64,000 nt of DNA from Ramlibacter tataouinensis (GTDB lineage Bacteria; Pseudomonadota; Gammaproteobacteria; Burkholderiales; Burkholderiaceae_C): contig NZ_CP116009.1 of the NCBI RefSeq assembly GCF_027941915.1, positions 3,038,001 through 3,102,000 on the forward strand, read 5' to 3'. Both the position numbers and the translations under genes were made by a program. Position 1 is the stretch's first letter. Every line of letters begins with the position of its first letter. Below the pieces are notes generated by a model that saw only the letters and a list, made by a program, of their open reading frames with translations, did not search any database and had not been told where the DNA came from. This document shows positions 46,804-55,451 of this stretch, in pieces.

Positions 46804-47946
46804 ATGCCGCAACTGGCCGTTTCTGTAGAAGGCATTACGAAGCACTTTCCGAAGGCAGGTCGGCTACGGGTCCGGGAACTGCTCACAGGCTTGCCGCCCG
46901 AGAGGCGCTTCACCGCCATCGATGGCATCAGCCTGGACGTGCCGAAGGGCGAGGTCGTCGGCGTGCTGGGGCGCAACGGCGCCGGCAAGAGCACGCTGCT
47001 GCGGCTGGTCGGCGGGATCTATTCGCCGGATTCAGGCGCGATCGCGCTGAACGGCCATGTCGCGGGCTTGTTCGAGATGGGTGGATTCGGCAACACCCAG
47101 TTGACCGGCCGGGAGTTCGCCAACCGCTATCTGCAACTCTTCGGTGTTTCCCGGGCCCAGCGCGAGGCCGTCGTGGCCGAGGTCCGGGAGTTTGCCGAGC
47201 TGGGCGACTACTTTGATCAGCTGATTCGGACCTACTCGGCCGGCATGGCGGCCCGGCTGTACTTTGCGACAGCAACGGCGATCCCCCATGAGATATACCT
47301 GATCGACGAAATCCTGTCCGTGGGCGACGAGCATTTCCAGGCCAAGTCCTGGGCCCGCATGCGCGAGCGGCTGGCCAGCGGTGCGTCGGGCCTGCTCGTC
47401 ACCCACGACTGGTCGGCCGTGATCCGGCTGTGTCGCGAGTCGAAGGTGCTCGAGCGCGGCCGGATCCTGCTTCAGGGGCGATCGGACCGCGTGGTCGCCG
47501 ACTACCTGCAGCTGCCTCGGCCCGCCGCCGACCGCGCACGGCTGGCTGCCGCGCCGGGTGAGCGGCTGCAGGCGTCGAGCGGTCGCGCGTGCGCCCTCGA
47601 TCTCGAACTCGAGATCCTGGCGCCGGGCCCGGTCGAGCTCGCTGTGTCCATCGAGGCCCTGCAGCTCGGAACGGGTTGGGAGCCCGTCATCCTGACCGAG
47701 TTCCAGCCCGTGGCCAGCTCTCCCGGACGCTACCGGGCGACCGTGCGCATCGAGGCACTGCCACTTCGCGCCGGCGAGTACACCCTGAACGTATTCCTGG
47801 CGACACCGCCGGATTCGTCCGGCGTGCGAGAGACCCTGGATGTGCGTGGTTGGACCTACGGCAACGCGATGACGTTGGCGGTGGACGGCGAGCCCGGAGG
47901 CGGCATTGCGCCTTTCGCGGTGCGCTGGACGGAAGTGGCCCGATGA
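46804..47946 (+). CDS. wzt: Polysaccharide ABC exporter ATP-binding protein (Wzt-like, copy 1)
   Basis: A 380-residue ATPase of the Wzt/TagH export type. Walker A is GRNGAGKST (residues 56-64), the signature is YSAGMAARLYF, Walker B is IYLIDEILSVGDE, and the H-loop is VTHDW. The C-terminal 140 residues form an extra beta-rich domain like the Wzt carbohydrate-binding domain. It overlaps the next ATPase gene by four bases. The preceding 112-base gap has no clear promoter, though composition returns to high GC. Confidence 0.9.
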   Translation: MPQLAVSVEGITKHFPKAGRLRVRELLTGLPPERRFTAIDGISLDVPKGEVVGVLGRNGAGKSTLLRLVGGIYSPDSGAIALNGHVAGLFEMGGFGNTQLTGREFANRYLQLFGVSRAQREAVVAEVREFAELGDYFDQLIRTYSAGMAARLYFATATAIPHEIYLIDEILSVGDEHFQAKSWARMRERLASGASGLLVTHDWSAVIRLCRESKVLERGRILLQGRSDRVVADYLQLPRPAADRARLAAAPGERLQASSGRACALDLELEILAPGPVELAVSIEALQLGTGWEPVILTEFQPVASSPGRYRATVRIEALPLRAGEYTLNVFLATPPDSSGVRETLDVRGWTYGNAMTLAVDGEPGGGIAPFAVRWTEVAR

Positions 47947-49091
47947 TGGCGCTGCACATCCAGGCTGAGCGGCTTGCCAAGGCCTACGACCTCGGACAGG
48001 GCGTTGCCCCCAAGATGGCGCTTGATGGCGTCAGCCTGAACATTGCCGAGGGCGAGCGAGTGGGCCTCATCGGTCGCAATGGAGCGGGCAAGACGACTCT
48101 GCTCCAGCTGGTGAGCGGCATCGCGCAGCCCACCGGTGGGCGGCTGGACGTTCAAGGCCAGGTCACCGCCATCTTCACGCTGGGCATGGGGCTGCGCGAC
48201 GACCTGACGGGCAGGCAGAACATCGAGGTCGAAGGCGAGCTGCTGGGGCGTACCCGTGAGCAGACCGCGGCGCTCGCCGACGACATCATCAACTTCGCTG
48301 AGTTGGGTGAGTTCATCGACCGGCCGGTGCGCACCTATTCGACCGGCATGAAGGCCCGCCTGGCGTTCTCGACGATCGTCCACATCGAGCCGGAGATCCT
48401 GATCGTGGATGAGGCCTTGTCCGTGGGCGACGCTCGCTTCTCGGAGAAGGCAACCGCCAAGATGCGCGAACTGGCCGCGCGTGGTCGGATCCTGATTCTG
48501 GTGTCCCATTCGATGCGCGCCATCCAGGAGATGTGCACGCGCTGCATCTGGATGGACGAGGGCCGGGTGCGGATGGACGGTCCGCCCGCCCAGGTGACGC
48601 AGGCCTACCTTGACGAAGTCCATCGAGCCGACGAGGCGCTGCTTCTCGAACGCTTCCGGCGCGAAGTGACCGACGTTTCAGTGCGCGAGGGATTCCGTGT
48701 GGAGTCCCTCGACATGCTGGGCCACGAAGGCATTGCCGCGCTGTCACTGCAGACCGGAGAGCCGGCTGCCGTGGCCGTGCGCCTAACCGCCCCTGCAGGA
48801 TTGCCGGTGCATGTGAGGCTACGGGTGGAGCGCCTGGACGCGCTGGATGTCCTCGACTCGGGCATGGATCTGGAGCCTGGTGCGGCCGGGCAGCGGGAGC
48901 TCCGGGTCGACTTAGGGTACCTGCCGCTCAATGCCGGCGTGTTCAAGCTGCGGATCGACCTCGAGTGCGACGGGAGGCCCGCGGCGACCCGCTCGACAGT
49001 GTTCGAAGTGCTCAATCCAAACCCGCTGAAGGGAGGCCGACCCATTCTGGTTGTCCCTGCGCGCTGCGACATCACCCCCCTGGCTCCATGA
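47943..49091 (+). CDS. Polysaccharide ABC exporter ATP-binding protein (Wzt-like, copy 2)
   Basis: A 382-residue second Wzt-like ATPase. Walker A is GRNGAGKTT (residues 44-52), signature YSTGMKARLAF, Walker B ILIVDEALSVGDAR, H-loop VSHSM, and a C-terminal beta-rich domain of about 140 residues. Both copies keep all catalytic motifs, so each could be active. Only one permease gene follows, with a four-base overlap, so a heterodimeric exporter is possible. The C-terminal domains differ, which could mean different glycan ends are recognised. Confidence 0.9.
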   Translation: MMALHIQAERLAKAYDLGQGVAPKMALDGVSLNIAEGERVGLIGRNGAGKTTLLQLVSGIAQPTGGRLDVQGQVTAIFTLGMGLRDDLTGRQNIEVEGELLGRTREQTAALADDIINFAELGEFIDRPVRTYSTGMKARLAFSTIVHIEPEILIVDEALSVGDARFSEKATAKMRELAARGRILILVSHSMRAIQEMCTRCIWMDEGRVRMDGPPAQVTQAYLDEVHRADEALLLERFRREVTDVSVREGFRVESLDMLGHEGIAALSLQTGEPAAVAVRLTAPAGLPVHVRLRVERLDALDVLDSGMDLEPGAAGQRELRVDLGYLPLNAGVFKLRIDLECDGRPAATRSTVFEVLNPNPLKGGRPILVVPARCDITPLAP

Positions 49092-49879
49092 CCCTGTTCG
49101 GATTCGATCGCCGCGACGCGGCCACCGTCTGGAATTTCTTTCGGATGTTCCTGCGCGACCGCTTCCTCGGCTCGCGCCTGGGCACCGTATGGGCTGTGCT
49201 CAACCCGGTGCTGATGCTGACCACTTACACCTTTGTGTTCGGTTTCGTCTTCAAGGCGAAGCTGCCGGGTGCGGACACCACGCTGGCCTATGCCACCTGG
49301 CTGATCGCCGGTTACGGTCCCTGGCTGGCTATCAGCGAGTCGCTCAACTCAGCGGCGCAGTCTGTCACCGGCAACAGCGGACTGGTGAAGAACATGGCGT
49401 TCAAGACCGAATGCCTGCCGCTGGCATCCAGCATGCTGGGCCTTGTGCCGCTCTCCATCAGCATCGTGTTCGCACTTGTGCTGCTGACGGTTGACGGCAA
49501 CGCCCCCACCTGGCACGCACTGGCTGCCATACCGGGTGTGCTGCTGAGCTTCGCGTTCCTGGCGGCGCTCGGGGTGGGCCTTGCCGTGTTCACCGTGTTC
49601 GTCCGCGACTTCGCGCTGATCCTTCCCAACCTGCTGTTGATCCTGCTGTTTGCCTCACCCATCTTCTACCCGGTCGAGGCAATGCCGAGTTTGCTGAAAA
49701 ACGTGGCGCAGTGGAATCCATTCTTCTTGATGGCCGAGTTCGTCCGGCAACCGCTGATGTTCCATGTCGTCCCGCACTGGAGCCAGTGGACGTACGTCGC
49801 CGCACTGACGGCGCTCATCGGCAGCTTCAACCTCATCCTGTTCCGCCGCCTCAAGGGCAGCCTTTCCTCCTTGCTCTGA
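49088..49879 (+). CDS. wzm: Polysaccharide ABC exporter permease (Wzm-like)
   Basis: A 263-residue ABC-2 type integral membrane protein with about six hydrophobic segments. FFRMFLRDRFLGSRLGTVWAVLNPVLML is the conserved N-terminal amphipathic gate and first helix; the C-terminal half contains LLFASPIFYPVEAMP, the family's lumen-facing motif. It moves undecaprenyl-linked glycan to the periplasm, powered by the Wzt-like ATPases encoded just upstream. No Wzx/Wzy genes appear in the window, supporting ABC-dependent export. Confidence 0.9.
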   Translation: MTLFGFDRRDAATVWNFFRMFLRDRFLGSRLGTVWAVLNPVLMLTTYTFVFGFVFKAKLPGADTTLAYATWLIAGYGPWLAISESLNSAAQSVTGNSGLVKNMAFKTECLPLASSMLGLVPLSISIVFALVLLTVDGNAPTWHALAAIPGVLLSFAFLAALGVGLAVFTVFVRDFALILPNLLLILLFASPIFYPVEAMPSLLKNVAQWNPFFLMAEFVRQPLMFHVVPHWSQWTYVAALTALIGSFNLILFRRLKGSLSSLL

Positions 49880-49882
49880 CAC

Positions 49883-50707
49883 ATGAAACAAGCTGAGATC
49901 GACGCACAGAACGCCGAGTTCTGGGACACACTGTGTGGAACAAGCCTTGCGCGGATGCTGAACATCGAAGACGGCTCACCGCAGTCGCTGCGCAAGTTCG
50001 ATGATTGGTACCTGGACTATTACCCCTACTTGCTGAGTCACGTGCCGGTCCACGGGATGGGTGGCAAGGACGTGCTTGAGATCGGCCTTGGCTACGGGAC
50101 GCTGTCGCAGAAGATCGCCGAGGCCGGCGCCAGGTACAGCGGCCTGGACATTGCGAGCGGCCCGGTCGAGATGGTCAACTCGCGGCTGACACAGAACGCA
50201 CTGCCGGGGCGGGCCGTCCAGGGCAGCATGCTTCAGTGCCCGTTTCCGGACGAGAGCTTCGATTGCGTGGTCTCGATCGGCTGCTTTCATCACACCGGAG
50301 ACACGCAGCGCTGCCTGGACGAAACCTACCGGGTGCTGCGCCCAGGCGGCCATGCATACCTGATGCTCTATAACCGGTTCTCCTGGCGCCAGTGGAACGA
50401 TTACCCGGCCAAGACTCTTTCGGCAATGACTCGTGAGCTACTCGGCATCCGCGAGAACCCCAGCAGCACCGAAGCTCAGCGCGCCGCCTACGACACCGAC
50501 ACCAGCGGCAAGGCCGCACCCGAGACGCAGTTCTATTCCGTGCGGCAGATTCACCGGATGATGTCGCGCTACCAAAGCGTGAGCTGCACCAAGGAGAACT
50601 GCGACGACGAGGTGCGCAATGGCGTCGTGGTGCGCAAGCGCTCCGAAATGCTCGCCACTCGCGGCCGCAGGTATGGGTTGGACATCTATATCCACGCTGT
50701 GAAGTGA
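49883..50707 (+). CDS. Class I SAM-dependent methyltransferase
   Basis: A 274-residue methyltransferase with motif I VLEIGLGYGTLSQ near residues 65-77, CFHHTGDTQRCLDETYRVLRPGG, and a C-terminal substrate region. It begins four bases after wzm and its stop overlaps the GTG upstream of the next gene. In ABC-exported O antigens, a terminal methyl group can stop chain growth and be recognised by Wzt; this enzyme or its neighbours could make such a cap (inference). Confidence 0.85.
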   Translation: MKQAEIDAQNAEFWDTLCGTSLARMLNIEDGSPQSLRKFDDWYLDYYPYLLSHVPVHGMGGKDVLEIGLGYGTLSQKIAEAGARYSGLDIASGPVEMVNSRLTQNALPGRAVQGSMLQCPFPDESFDCVVSIGCFHHTGDTQRCLDETYRVLRPGGHAYLMLYNRFSWRQWNDYPAKTLSAMTRELLGIRENPSSTEAQRAAYDTDTSGKAAPETQFYSVRQIHRMMSRYQSVSCTKENCDDEVRNGVVVRKRSEMLATRGRRYGLDIYIHAVK

Positions 50708-50715
50708 GAGGCCGG

Positions 50716-52074
50716 ATGAACGTCCTTGTCCTGTACCACTCCACGCAGACGTTCACCAACACGGTCTTCGAGCATCTGAACTCGCTCGAGCGATTCTCGA
50801 GACATCGCTACTTCTTCTGCCACCACGACGCGGCGACCGCGTTCCACGTCGACTTGACGCGGTTCGACGCGATTGTTGTGCACTACAGCCTGCGGCTGCC
50901 GTACGACCAGATCTCCGATTCCCTCGCCAGCGCCATGGCGGGCTATGTGGGCTTGAAAGCCCTGTTCATCCAGGACGAGTACGACAACACCCACCGCACC
51001 TGGAACTGGATCCGTCGGCTGGGCTTTCAACTGGTATTCACCGTCGTTCCCCAAGCTCACATCGCCACGGTCTATCCGCCGGCGGAATTTCCCGGCGTGC
51101 GCTTCGTGAGCAATCTCACGGGGTACGTGCCCGAGTCCCTGAGCGCGGCCCGGAACGTGCCGCCCCCCTCGACTCGCTCCATCCTGATTGGCTACCGCGG
51201 TCGGCCACTGCCACTGCGCTACGGACAACTCGGCTTCGAGAAGGTGAGCATAGGGCGTATGGTGCGCGCGTGGTGCCAGCAACATGCGGTTCCTTGCGAC
51301 ATCGCATGGGATGAGGAGTCCCGCATCTACGGGCCGGCCTGGTACGACTTCATGGTCTCGTGCCGGGCAATGCTCGGCTCCGAAAGCGGCTCCAACGTGT
51401 TCGATTGGGAAGGGGACCTGGAGGGCCGGATCGCCGCCTACCGCGACGCTCATCCCGGAGTTGGGGACGAGCAGGTCTACCGCACCGTAGTGGAGCCGCG
51501 CGAACTGCCTGGCCTGATGAACCAGGTATCGCCTCGCGTGTTCGAGGCGATCAGTTCGCGCACGGTGCTGGTCCTCTTCGAAGGGTCGTACTCAGGCGTG
51601 GTTGAGCCCGGCCGCCACTACATCGCGCTGCGCAAGGACGGGAGCAACCTCGCCGAGGTGGTTGCGCTGCTTCGCGACGACGCCTACGTCGATGCGATGG
51701 CCGAGCGTGCGTGGCAGGACGTCATCGGCTCTGGCCGCTATGGATTCCCGCAATGGGTAAGTTGGGTCGACAGCGAGATGGAGTCGGCGCTGCGTTCTCT
51801 GCCACCGTCCACCGCTGATGGTGTGATCGTTACGAAACCCGACCATCCCGATGGATGGTTCGACCGGCCGGCACCCATGACCACCCATCCCCTACGTTTC
51901 AGGGTCGTCACAGCGCCAGTTCGCTCGCAGAGATGGCGGGGCATGGCCGTAGCCGGCTGGGCCTTCGTGCCGCTGCCGCTGCGTCCGGTTCTGCGGCCGA
52001 TCGTGCGGGGCGTCCTGCTACCCGGTCTTCGAATGATGCAGCGGATCATGTGGCGGCGCCGACGGCGCACCTGA
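50716..52074 (+). CDS. Glycosyltransferase-like protein, paralogue of the gene at 55452
   Basis: A 452-residue protein. It starts MNVLVLYHSTQTF with a Rossmann-like first strand; the ATG at 50716 is preceded by GAGAGG, although an in-frame GTG lies 12 bases upstream. The C-terminal half has LIGYRGRPLPLRYGQLGFEK, LGSESGSNVFD, SPRVFEA and HYIALRKDGSN, which recur in the reversed gene at 55452. The last 40 residues are basic and hydrophobic. Shape suggests a GT-B glycosyltransferase but no standard family is recognised. Its 3' end overlaps the convergent glycosyltransferase gene by 57 bases. Confidence 0.72.
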   Translation: MNVLVLYHSTQTFTNTVFEHLNSLERFSRHRYFFCHHDAATAFHVDLTRFDAIVVHYSLRLPYDQISDSLASAMAGYVGLKALFIQDEYDNTHRTWNWIRRLGFQLVFTVVPQAHIATVYPPAEFPGVRFVSNLTGYVPESLSAARNVPPPSTRSILIGYRGRPLPLRYGQLGFEKVSIGRMVRAWCQQHAVPCDIAWDEESRIYGPAWYDFMVSCRAMLGSESGSNVFDWEGDLEGRIAAYRDAHPGVGDEQVYRTVVEPRELPGLMNQVSPRVFEAISSRTVLVLFEGSYSGVVEPGRHYIALRKDGSNLAEVVALLRDDAYVDAMAERAWQDVIGSGRYGFPQWVSWVDSEMESALRSLPPSTADGVIVTKPDHPDGWFDRPAPMTTHPLRFRVVTAPVRSQRWRGMAVAGWAFVPLPLRPVLRPIVRGVLLPGLRMMQRIMWRRRRRT

Positions 52075-53541
52075 CAGCCTGTCGTACAGCGCGCGCAAGC
52101 GGCTCTGCTGCGCGGGCCAGCCGTAGTCGCGCCGGATTGTTGCCAGCACCTCCGGCCCAGGCCGGTACTGTCCCGGGTCCTGCAGCAGCGTGCGGATGGC
52201 TTGCGCGATCGAGGCGGGCTCACGCTCGTCCATCAGCACGCCGACTGGGAATCGGTCGAGGAAGCGTTCCAACTCCGCCAGCCGCGCGGCAGCCACCGGC
52301 AGCCCGCTCATGACGCTTTCCAGCAGCTTGTTCGGGAAGCAGTAGTAGTAGCTCAGGCAAACGTTCTGAATCGCGATCAAGCTGCAGTCGGCACTGGCCA
52401 CGTAGCCCGCGACTTCGCTTGAGGGCACCGGGTCGACCAGATGGACGCGGTCCTCGATCGCCAGCAGCCGCGCCAGCGCGCGGAGTTCCTCGGCCACGGT
52501 GGCATCCCTTGGCCCCACCAGGGCCAAGTGCAGGCCCGGCACCTGCGCAGCGGCCTGCACGCACTGCGGCAAGCCGCGGTCAATGCTTACCGCGCCCACG
52601 TAGACGGCCAACGGTACCGTGGGCGCCAGCCCCAGGTCCGAGCGCACCGAGCGGAAGGGGCTGGCTGCCGCGCCCTGCAAGTCGGGCGAATTGAGCACCA
52701 CCACCGGACGCTCGATTCCGTAATGCGCGGCCAGCCAGTCGGCGATGCTGTCGCACACCGTCACCACGGCGTCGCACCGGCGGATGAGTGAGCTCTCGTA
52801 CGTGGCGATCCAGCGATGCGTGGCCGCCGCCAGGCTCCAGTAGTTGGTGTGGGTCTCCAACTCGTGGGCGTCGTAGACCAAGCGGCAGCCGCTCGCCACC
52901 GCCGCCGCCCTACCGGTTGACAGCGTCACGAGGTCATGTGCGTGAACCACGTCCGGCGACAGGTCCAGGACACGGCCGAGGCCGTCGACCCCGAATCCGT
53001 TCAGGTAGCGAACGTGCTCAGGCAGGATGACACCCAAAGTGCCAGCCATCAGCGCGCGCACGGTGCCCAGTGCCCTGCGCACCAGCATGGCCCGCAACCC
53101 GCTCTGCGCTTGCGTGGCCGGCTCACGCCAGCGCGAGCGCCGGTAGCGCCGCCGTGCCAGGAGCAGCAGCGCAGCTGGCGGGGCCAGGAGAGGTAACAGC
53201 ACCAGCACCAGCAGTGCGATGCCGGCAGCCACGGCTGCCGATGCCCACGCTGCCAGAAATGCGCGTGAACCGTTCGGGTTACGCCGGGCAGCGCCGGCGA
53301 CCTGTAGATGCAGCCTCCACAACGCCAGTACACCGGCGGGGTGACGCCGAATGGACGCCGCCTGCGCGATCTCGTGCACCTGCACTTCCCCATGCCTCAG
53401 TGGTGCGCCGGGGGCTGTTACGCGTGACACGACATGCACCTCGTGGCCGGCGGCCGCCAGCGTCGCGGCCTCCCGCATCACGCGCGAGTCGATGCGCCAG
53501 TCGTTGTTGACCAGCATCGCCACGCGCGTGCGGTTGCTCAT
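52018..53541 (-). CDS. Glycosyltransferase family 4 protein with membrane insertion
   Basis: A 507-residue GT-B glycosyltransferase. The N-terminus reads VAMLVNNDWRIDSRVMREAATL, VVHAHDLVTL and YDAHELETH mark the acceptor domain, and YYYCFPNKLLESVMSGLPV with the preceding AVYVGAVSIDRGLP mark the donor domain. Unusually, a hydrophobic segment (VAAGIALLVLVLLPLLAPPA) sits inside the N-terminal domain near residues 100-130 and probably anchors it to the inner membrane. The ATG overlaps the AsnB stop as ATGA, and the 3' end overlaps the plus-strand gene. Confidence 0.87.
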   Translation of the reverse strand: MSNRTRVAMLVNNDWRIDSRVMREAATLAAAGHEVHVVSRVTAPGAPLRHGEVQVHEIAQAASIRRHPAGVLALWRLHLQVAGAARRNPNGSRAFLAAWASAAVAAGIALLVLVLLPLLAPPAALLLLARRRYRRSRWREPATQAQSGLRAMLVRRALGTVRALMAGTLGVILPEHVRYLNGFGVDGLGRVLDLSPDVVHAHDLVTLSTGRAAAVASGCRLVYDAHELETHTNYWSLAAATHRWIATYESSLIRRCDAVVTVCDSIADWLAAHYGIERPVVVLNSPDLQGAAASPFRSVRSDLGLAPTVPLAVYVGAVSIDRGLPQCVQAAAQVPGLHLALVGPRDATVAEELRALARLLAIEDRVHLVDPVPSSEVAGYVASADCSLIAIQNVCLSYYYCFPNKLLESVMSGLPVAAARLAELERFLDRFPVGVLMDEREPASIAQAIRTLLQDPGQYRPGPEVLATIRRDYGWPAQQSRLRALYDRLSGAPSAPPHDPLHHSKTG

Positions 53542-55427
53542 GCCCCGTGCCTCCAGCTGCCGTCCGCGTGCAGGCCTAGCCATTCGGACAGGCTGATCCA
53601 ACGCCAGATCGCCCAGGAGCTGTCGGATTCGCTGGCCTGATGCGCGTTCCAGGTGGCCTCCAGTGCGGCACGGTCATAACCCGGCACGCCGGACAGGCGG
53701 GTGTCGAACAGGCGATCGCGCCCCCATTCCTTCAGGGGTCCGCGCAACCAAACGTCCAAAGGGGCCGCATAGCCGACCTTGTCGGCCCGCCACTGCACCG
53801 CCGGCGGCAGCAAACCTTCCCCCGCGCTGCGCATCACGTACTTCTGCCAGCCGTCGTGGATCCAGGCCCGGTCCGGCAGCCGGATGCACCAGTCGACCAA
53901 GTCGTAGTCGAGGAAGGGCAGCCGCCCCTCGCGCCCGAAAGCCATCGCATTACGATCCGCATAGCGCAGCAGCTGCGGCAGCGAGTTGTATTGCAATGCC
54001 TCAGCCAGTTGGCGGCGCAGGCGCTGGCCGCGCCGCGGCGGTGGCACCCCCACCTCATACGGGCCAGCGTACAGGCCCGACGGTCGCACAATGGACCGCA
54101 GCAACTGCGGCACCGACATGGCGATCTGGTGATTGAAGCGGCGGCGACTATTGGCGTAGCGGTCACTGGCCACGCGCAGGCGGCTGTTGAACAGCTGCGT
54201 GGTGCGCAGCAGCTCCCGCAGTTGCAGCCGGTCCGCCAAGTCCAGTTGGTGGGTGCGAAAGTAGTACTGATAGCCGGCCAAGACCTCGTCGGCGCCCTGG
54301 CCGTCAAGCAGCACGGTAGTGCGGTGCTCGCGTGCCAGTCGGGCCACGCACCACTGTAGGTAGATCGAGGCGGAAAGGAACGGCTCTTCCTGATGCCAGT
54401 GCAGCAGGCGCGATTCGGCCATCAAGGTGGCCGGGTCGGGCGAAACCGCATGGGGATGCACGCCTGTGCGCTCGACCACCATGTCGATGTACTCGCCTTC
54501 GGAGAGAGTCGGGTCCTGGTCGAAGCGGGCGGAGAAAGTGTGCTGCTCGAAGGCCGCGCCCTTTGTACGCATGTCGGCCAGCGTGCAGACGATCATCGAC
54601 GAGTCGAGGCCGCCCGAAAGACTGCTGCCCACCGGCACGTCGGCGCGCAGGCGCTTGCGGATGCTCTCCTGAAGCAGCTCGAGGAAGCGGTCGGAGGCGC
54701 TCTCGAGGCCCAGCCCGTCGTCGACCTGAGTGTAGTCGGGCGTCCAGTACCTCCACTGGCGCAACAGGCGCGAGTCGGTGTCCAGCAGCAGGGCAGTGGC
54801 AGGGGGTACGCGCCGCACGCCATCGAACAGCGTCGCCTCGCCGTCCTCGTGGTACTGACCGGCGGCATAGCGCTCGAGAGTGCCCGTATCCACTCCCAAG
54901 GCAATGCCCGGGTGCGCCAAAAGGGCCTTTATCTCGGAGGCGAACGCGATCCCACCGCCGGCGGGGCGTGCGAAGAACAGCGGCTTCTCGCCAAAGCGGT
55001 CCCGCGCGATAAAGACCTGCTGGCGCACCTCGTCCCAGACGGCGAACGCGAACATGCCGTTCAGCCTTTGCAGGCAGTCGGGACCCCAGCGCCGGTAGGC
55101 GGCCAGCAATACCTCGGTGTCGCTGCGGGAGCGGAAGGTCTCGCCCTGCGCCTCCAGTTCCTTGCGCAGCTCGACGAAGTTGTAGATCTCGCCGTTGAAT
55201 GCGATCAGCTGGCGCCCATCAGCGCTGGCCATGGGCTGCGAGGCGGCCTCACTGAGGTCCACGATGGACAGCCGCCGGTGCGCCAGCGCCACGCTCATGG
55301 CGGACGTGTGTCGGATCTCGAGGCCATGGCCATCCGGGCCGCGGTGCGCCAGCCGGTCGCGCATGGCAATGACGACGTGATCGGGCAGGTCTGCCCTGGG
55401 GGCGATCATGCATACAAATCCGCACAT
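53538..55427 (-). CDS. Asparagine synthetase-like amidotransferase (copy 2)
   Basis: A 629-residue AsnB-family protein with Cys2 (MCGFVCMI), HRGPDGHG, NGEIYNFVELR, and SGGLDS at residues 271-276. The C-terminal synthetase domain shows GQGADEVLAGYQYYF and FGREGRLPFLDYDLV. It is divergent in sequence from copies 1 and 3 and lies on the minus strand, coupled to a glycosyltransferase. Possible roles are uronic acid amidation or another amide-forming step on the glycan. Confidence 0.88.
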   Translation of the reverse strand: MCGFVCMIAPRADLPDHVVIAMRDRLAHRGPDGHGLEIRHTSAMSVALAHRRLSIVDLSEAASQPMASADGRQLIAFNGEIYNFVELRKELEAQGETFRSRSDTEVLLAAYRRWGPDCLQRLNGMFAFAVWDEVRQQVFIARDRFGEKPLFFARPAGGGIAFASEIKALLAHPGIALGVDTGTLERYAAGQYHEDGEATLFDGVRRVPPATALLLDTDSRLLRQWRYWTPDYTQVDDGLGLESASDRFLELLQESIRKRLRADVPVGSSLSGGLDSSMIVCTLADMRTKGAAFEQHTFSARFDQDPTLSEGEYIDMVVERTGVHPHAVSPDPATLMAESRLLHWHQEEPFLSASIYLQWCVARLAREHRTTVLLDGQGADEVLAGYQYYFRTHQLDLADRLQLRELLRTTQLFNSRLRVASDRYANSRRRFNHQIAMSVPQLLRSIVRPSGLYAGPYEVGVPPPRRGQRLRRQLAEALQYNSLPQLLRYADRNAMAFGREGRLPFLDYDLVDWCIRLPDRAWIHDGWQKYVMRSAGEGLLPPAVQWRADKVGYAAPLDVWLRGPLKEWGRDRLFDTRLSGVPGYDRAALEATWNAHQASESDSSWAIWRWISLSEWLGLHADGSWRHGA

Positions 55428-55451
55428 ACCGGCGAACGACCTTTCCTTGAC

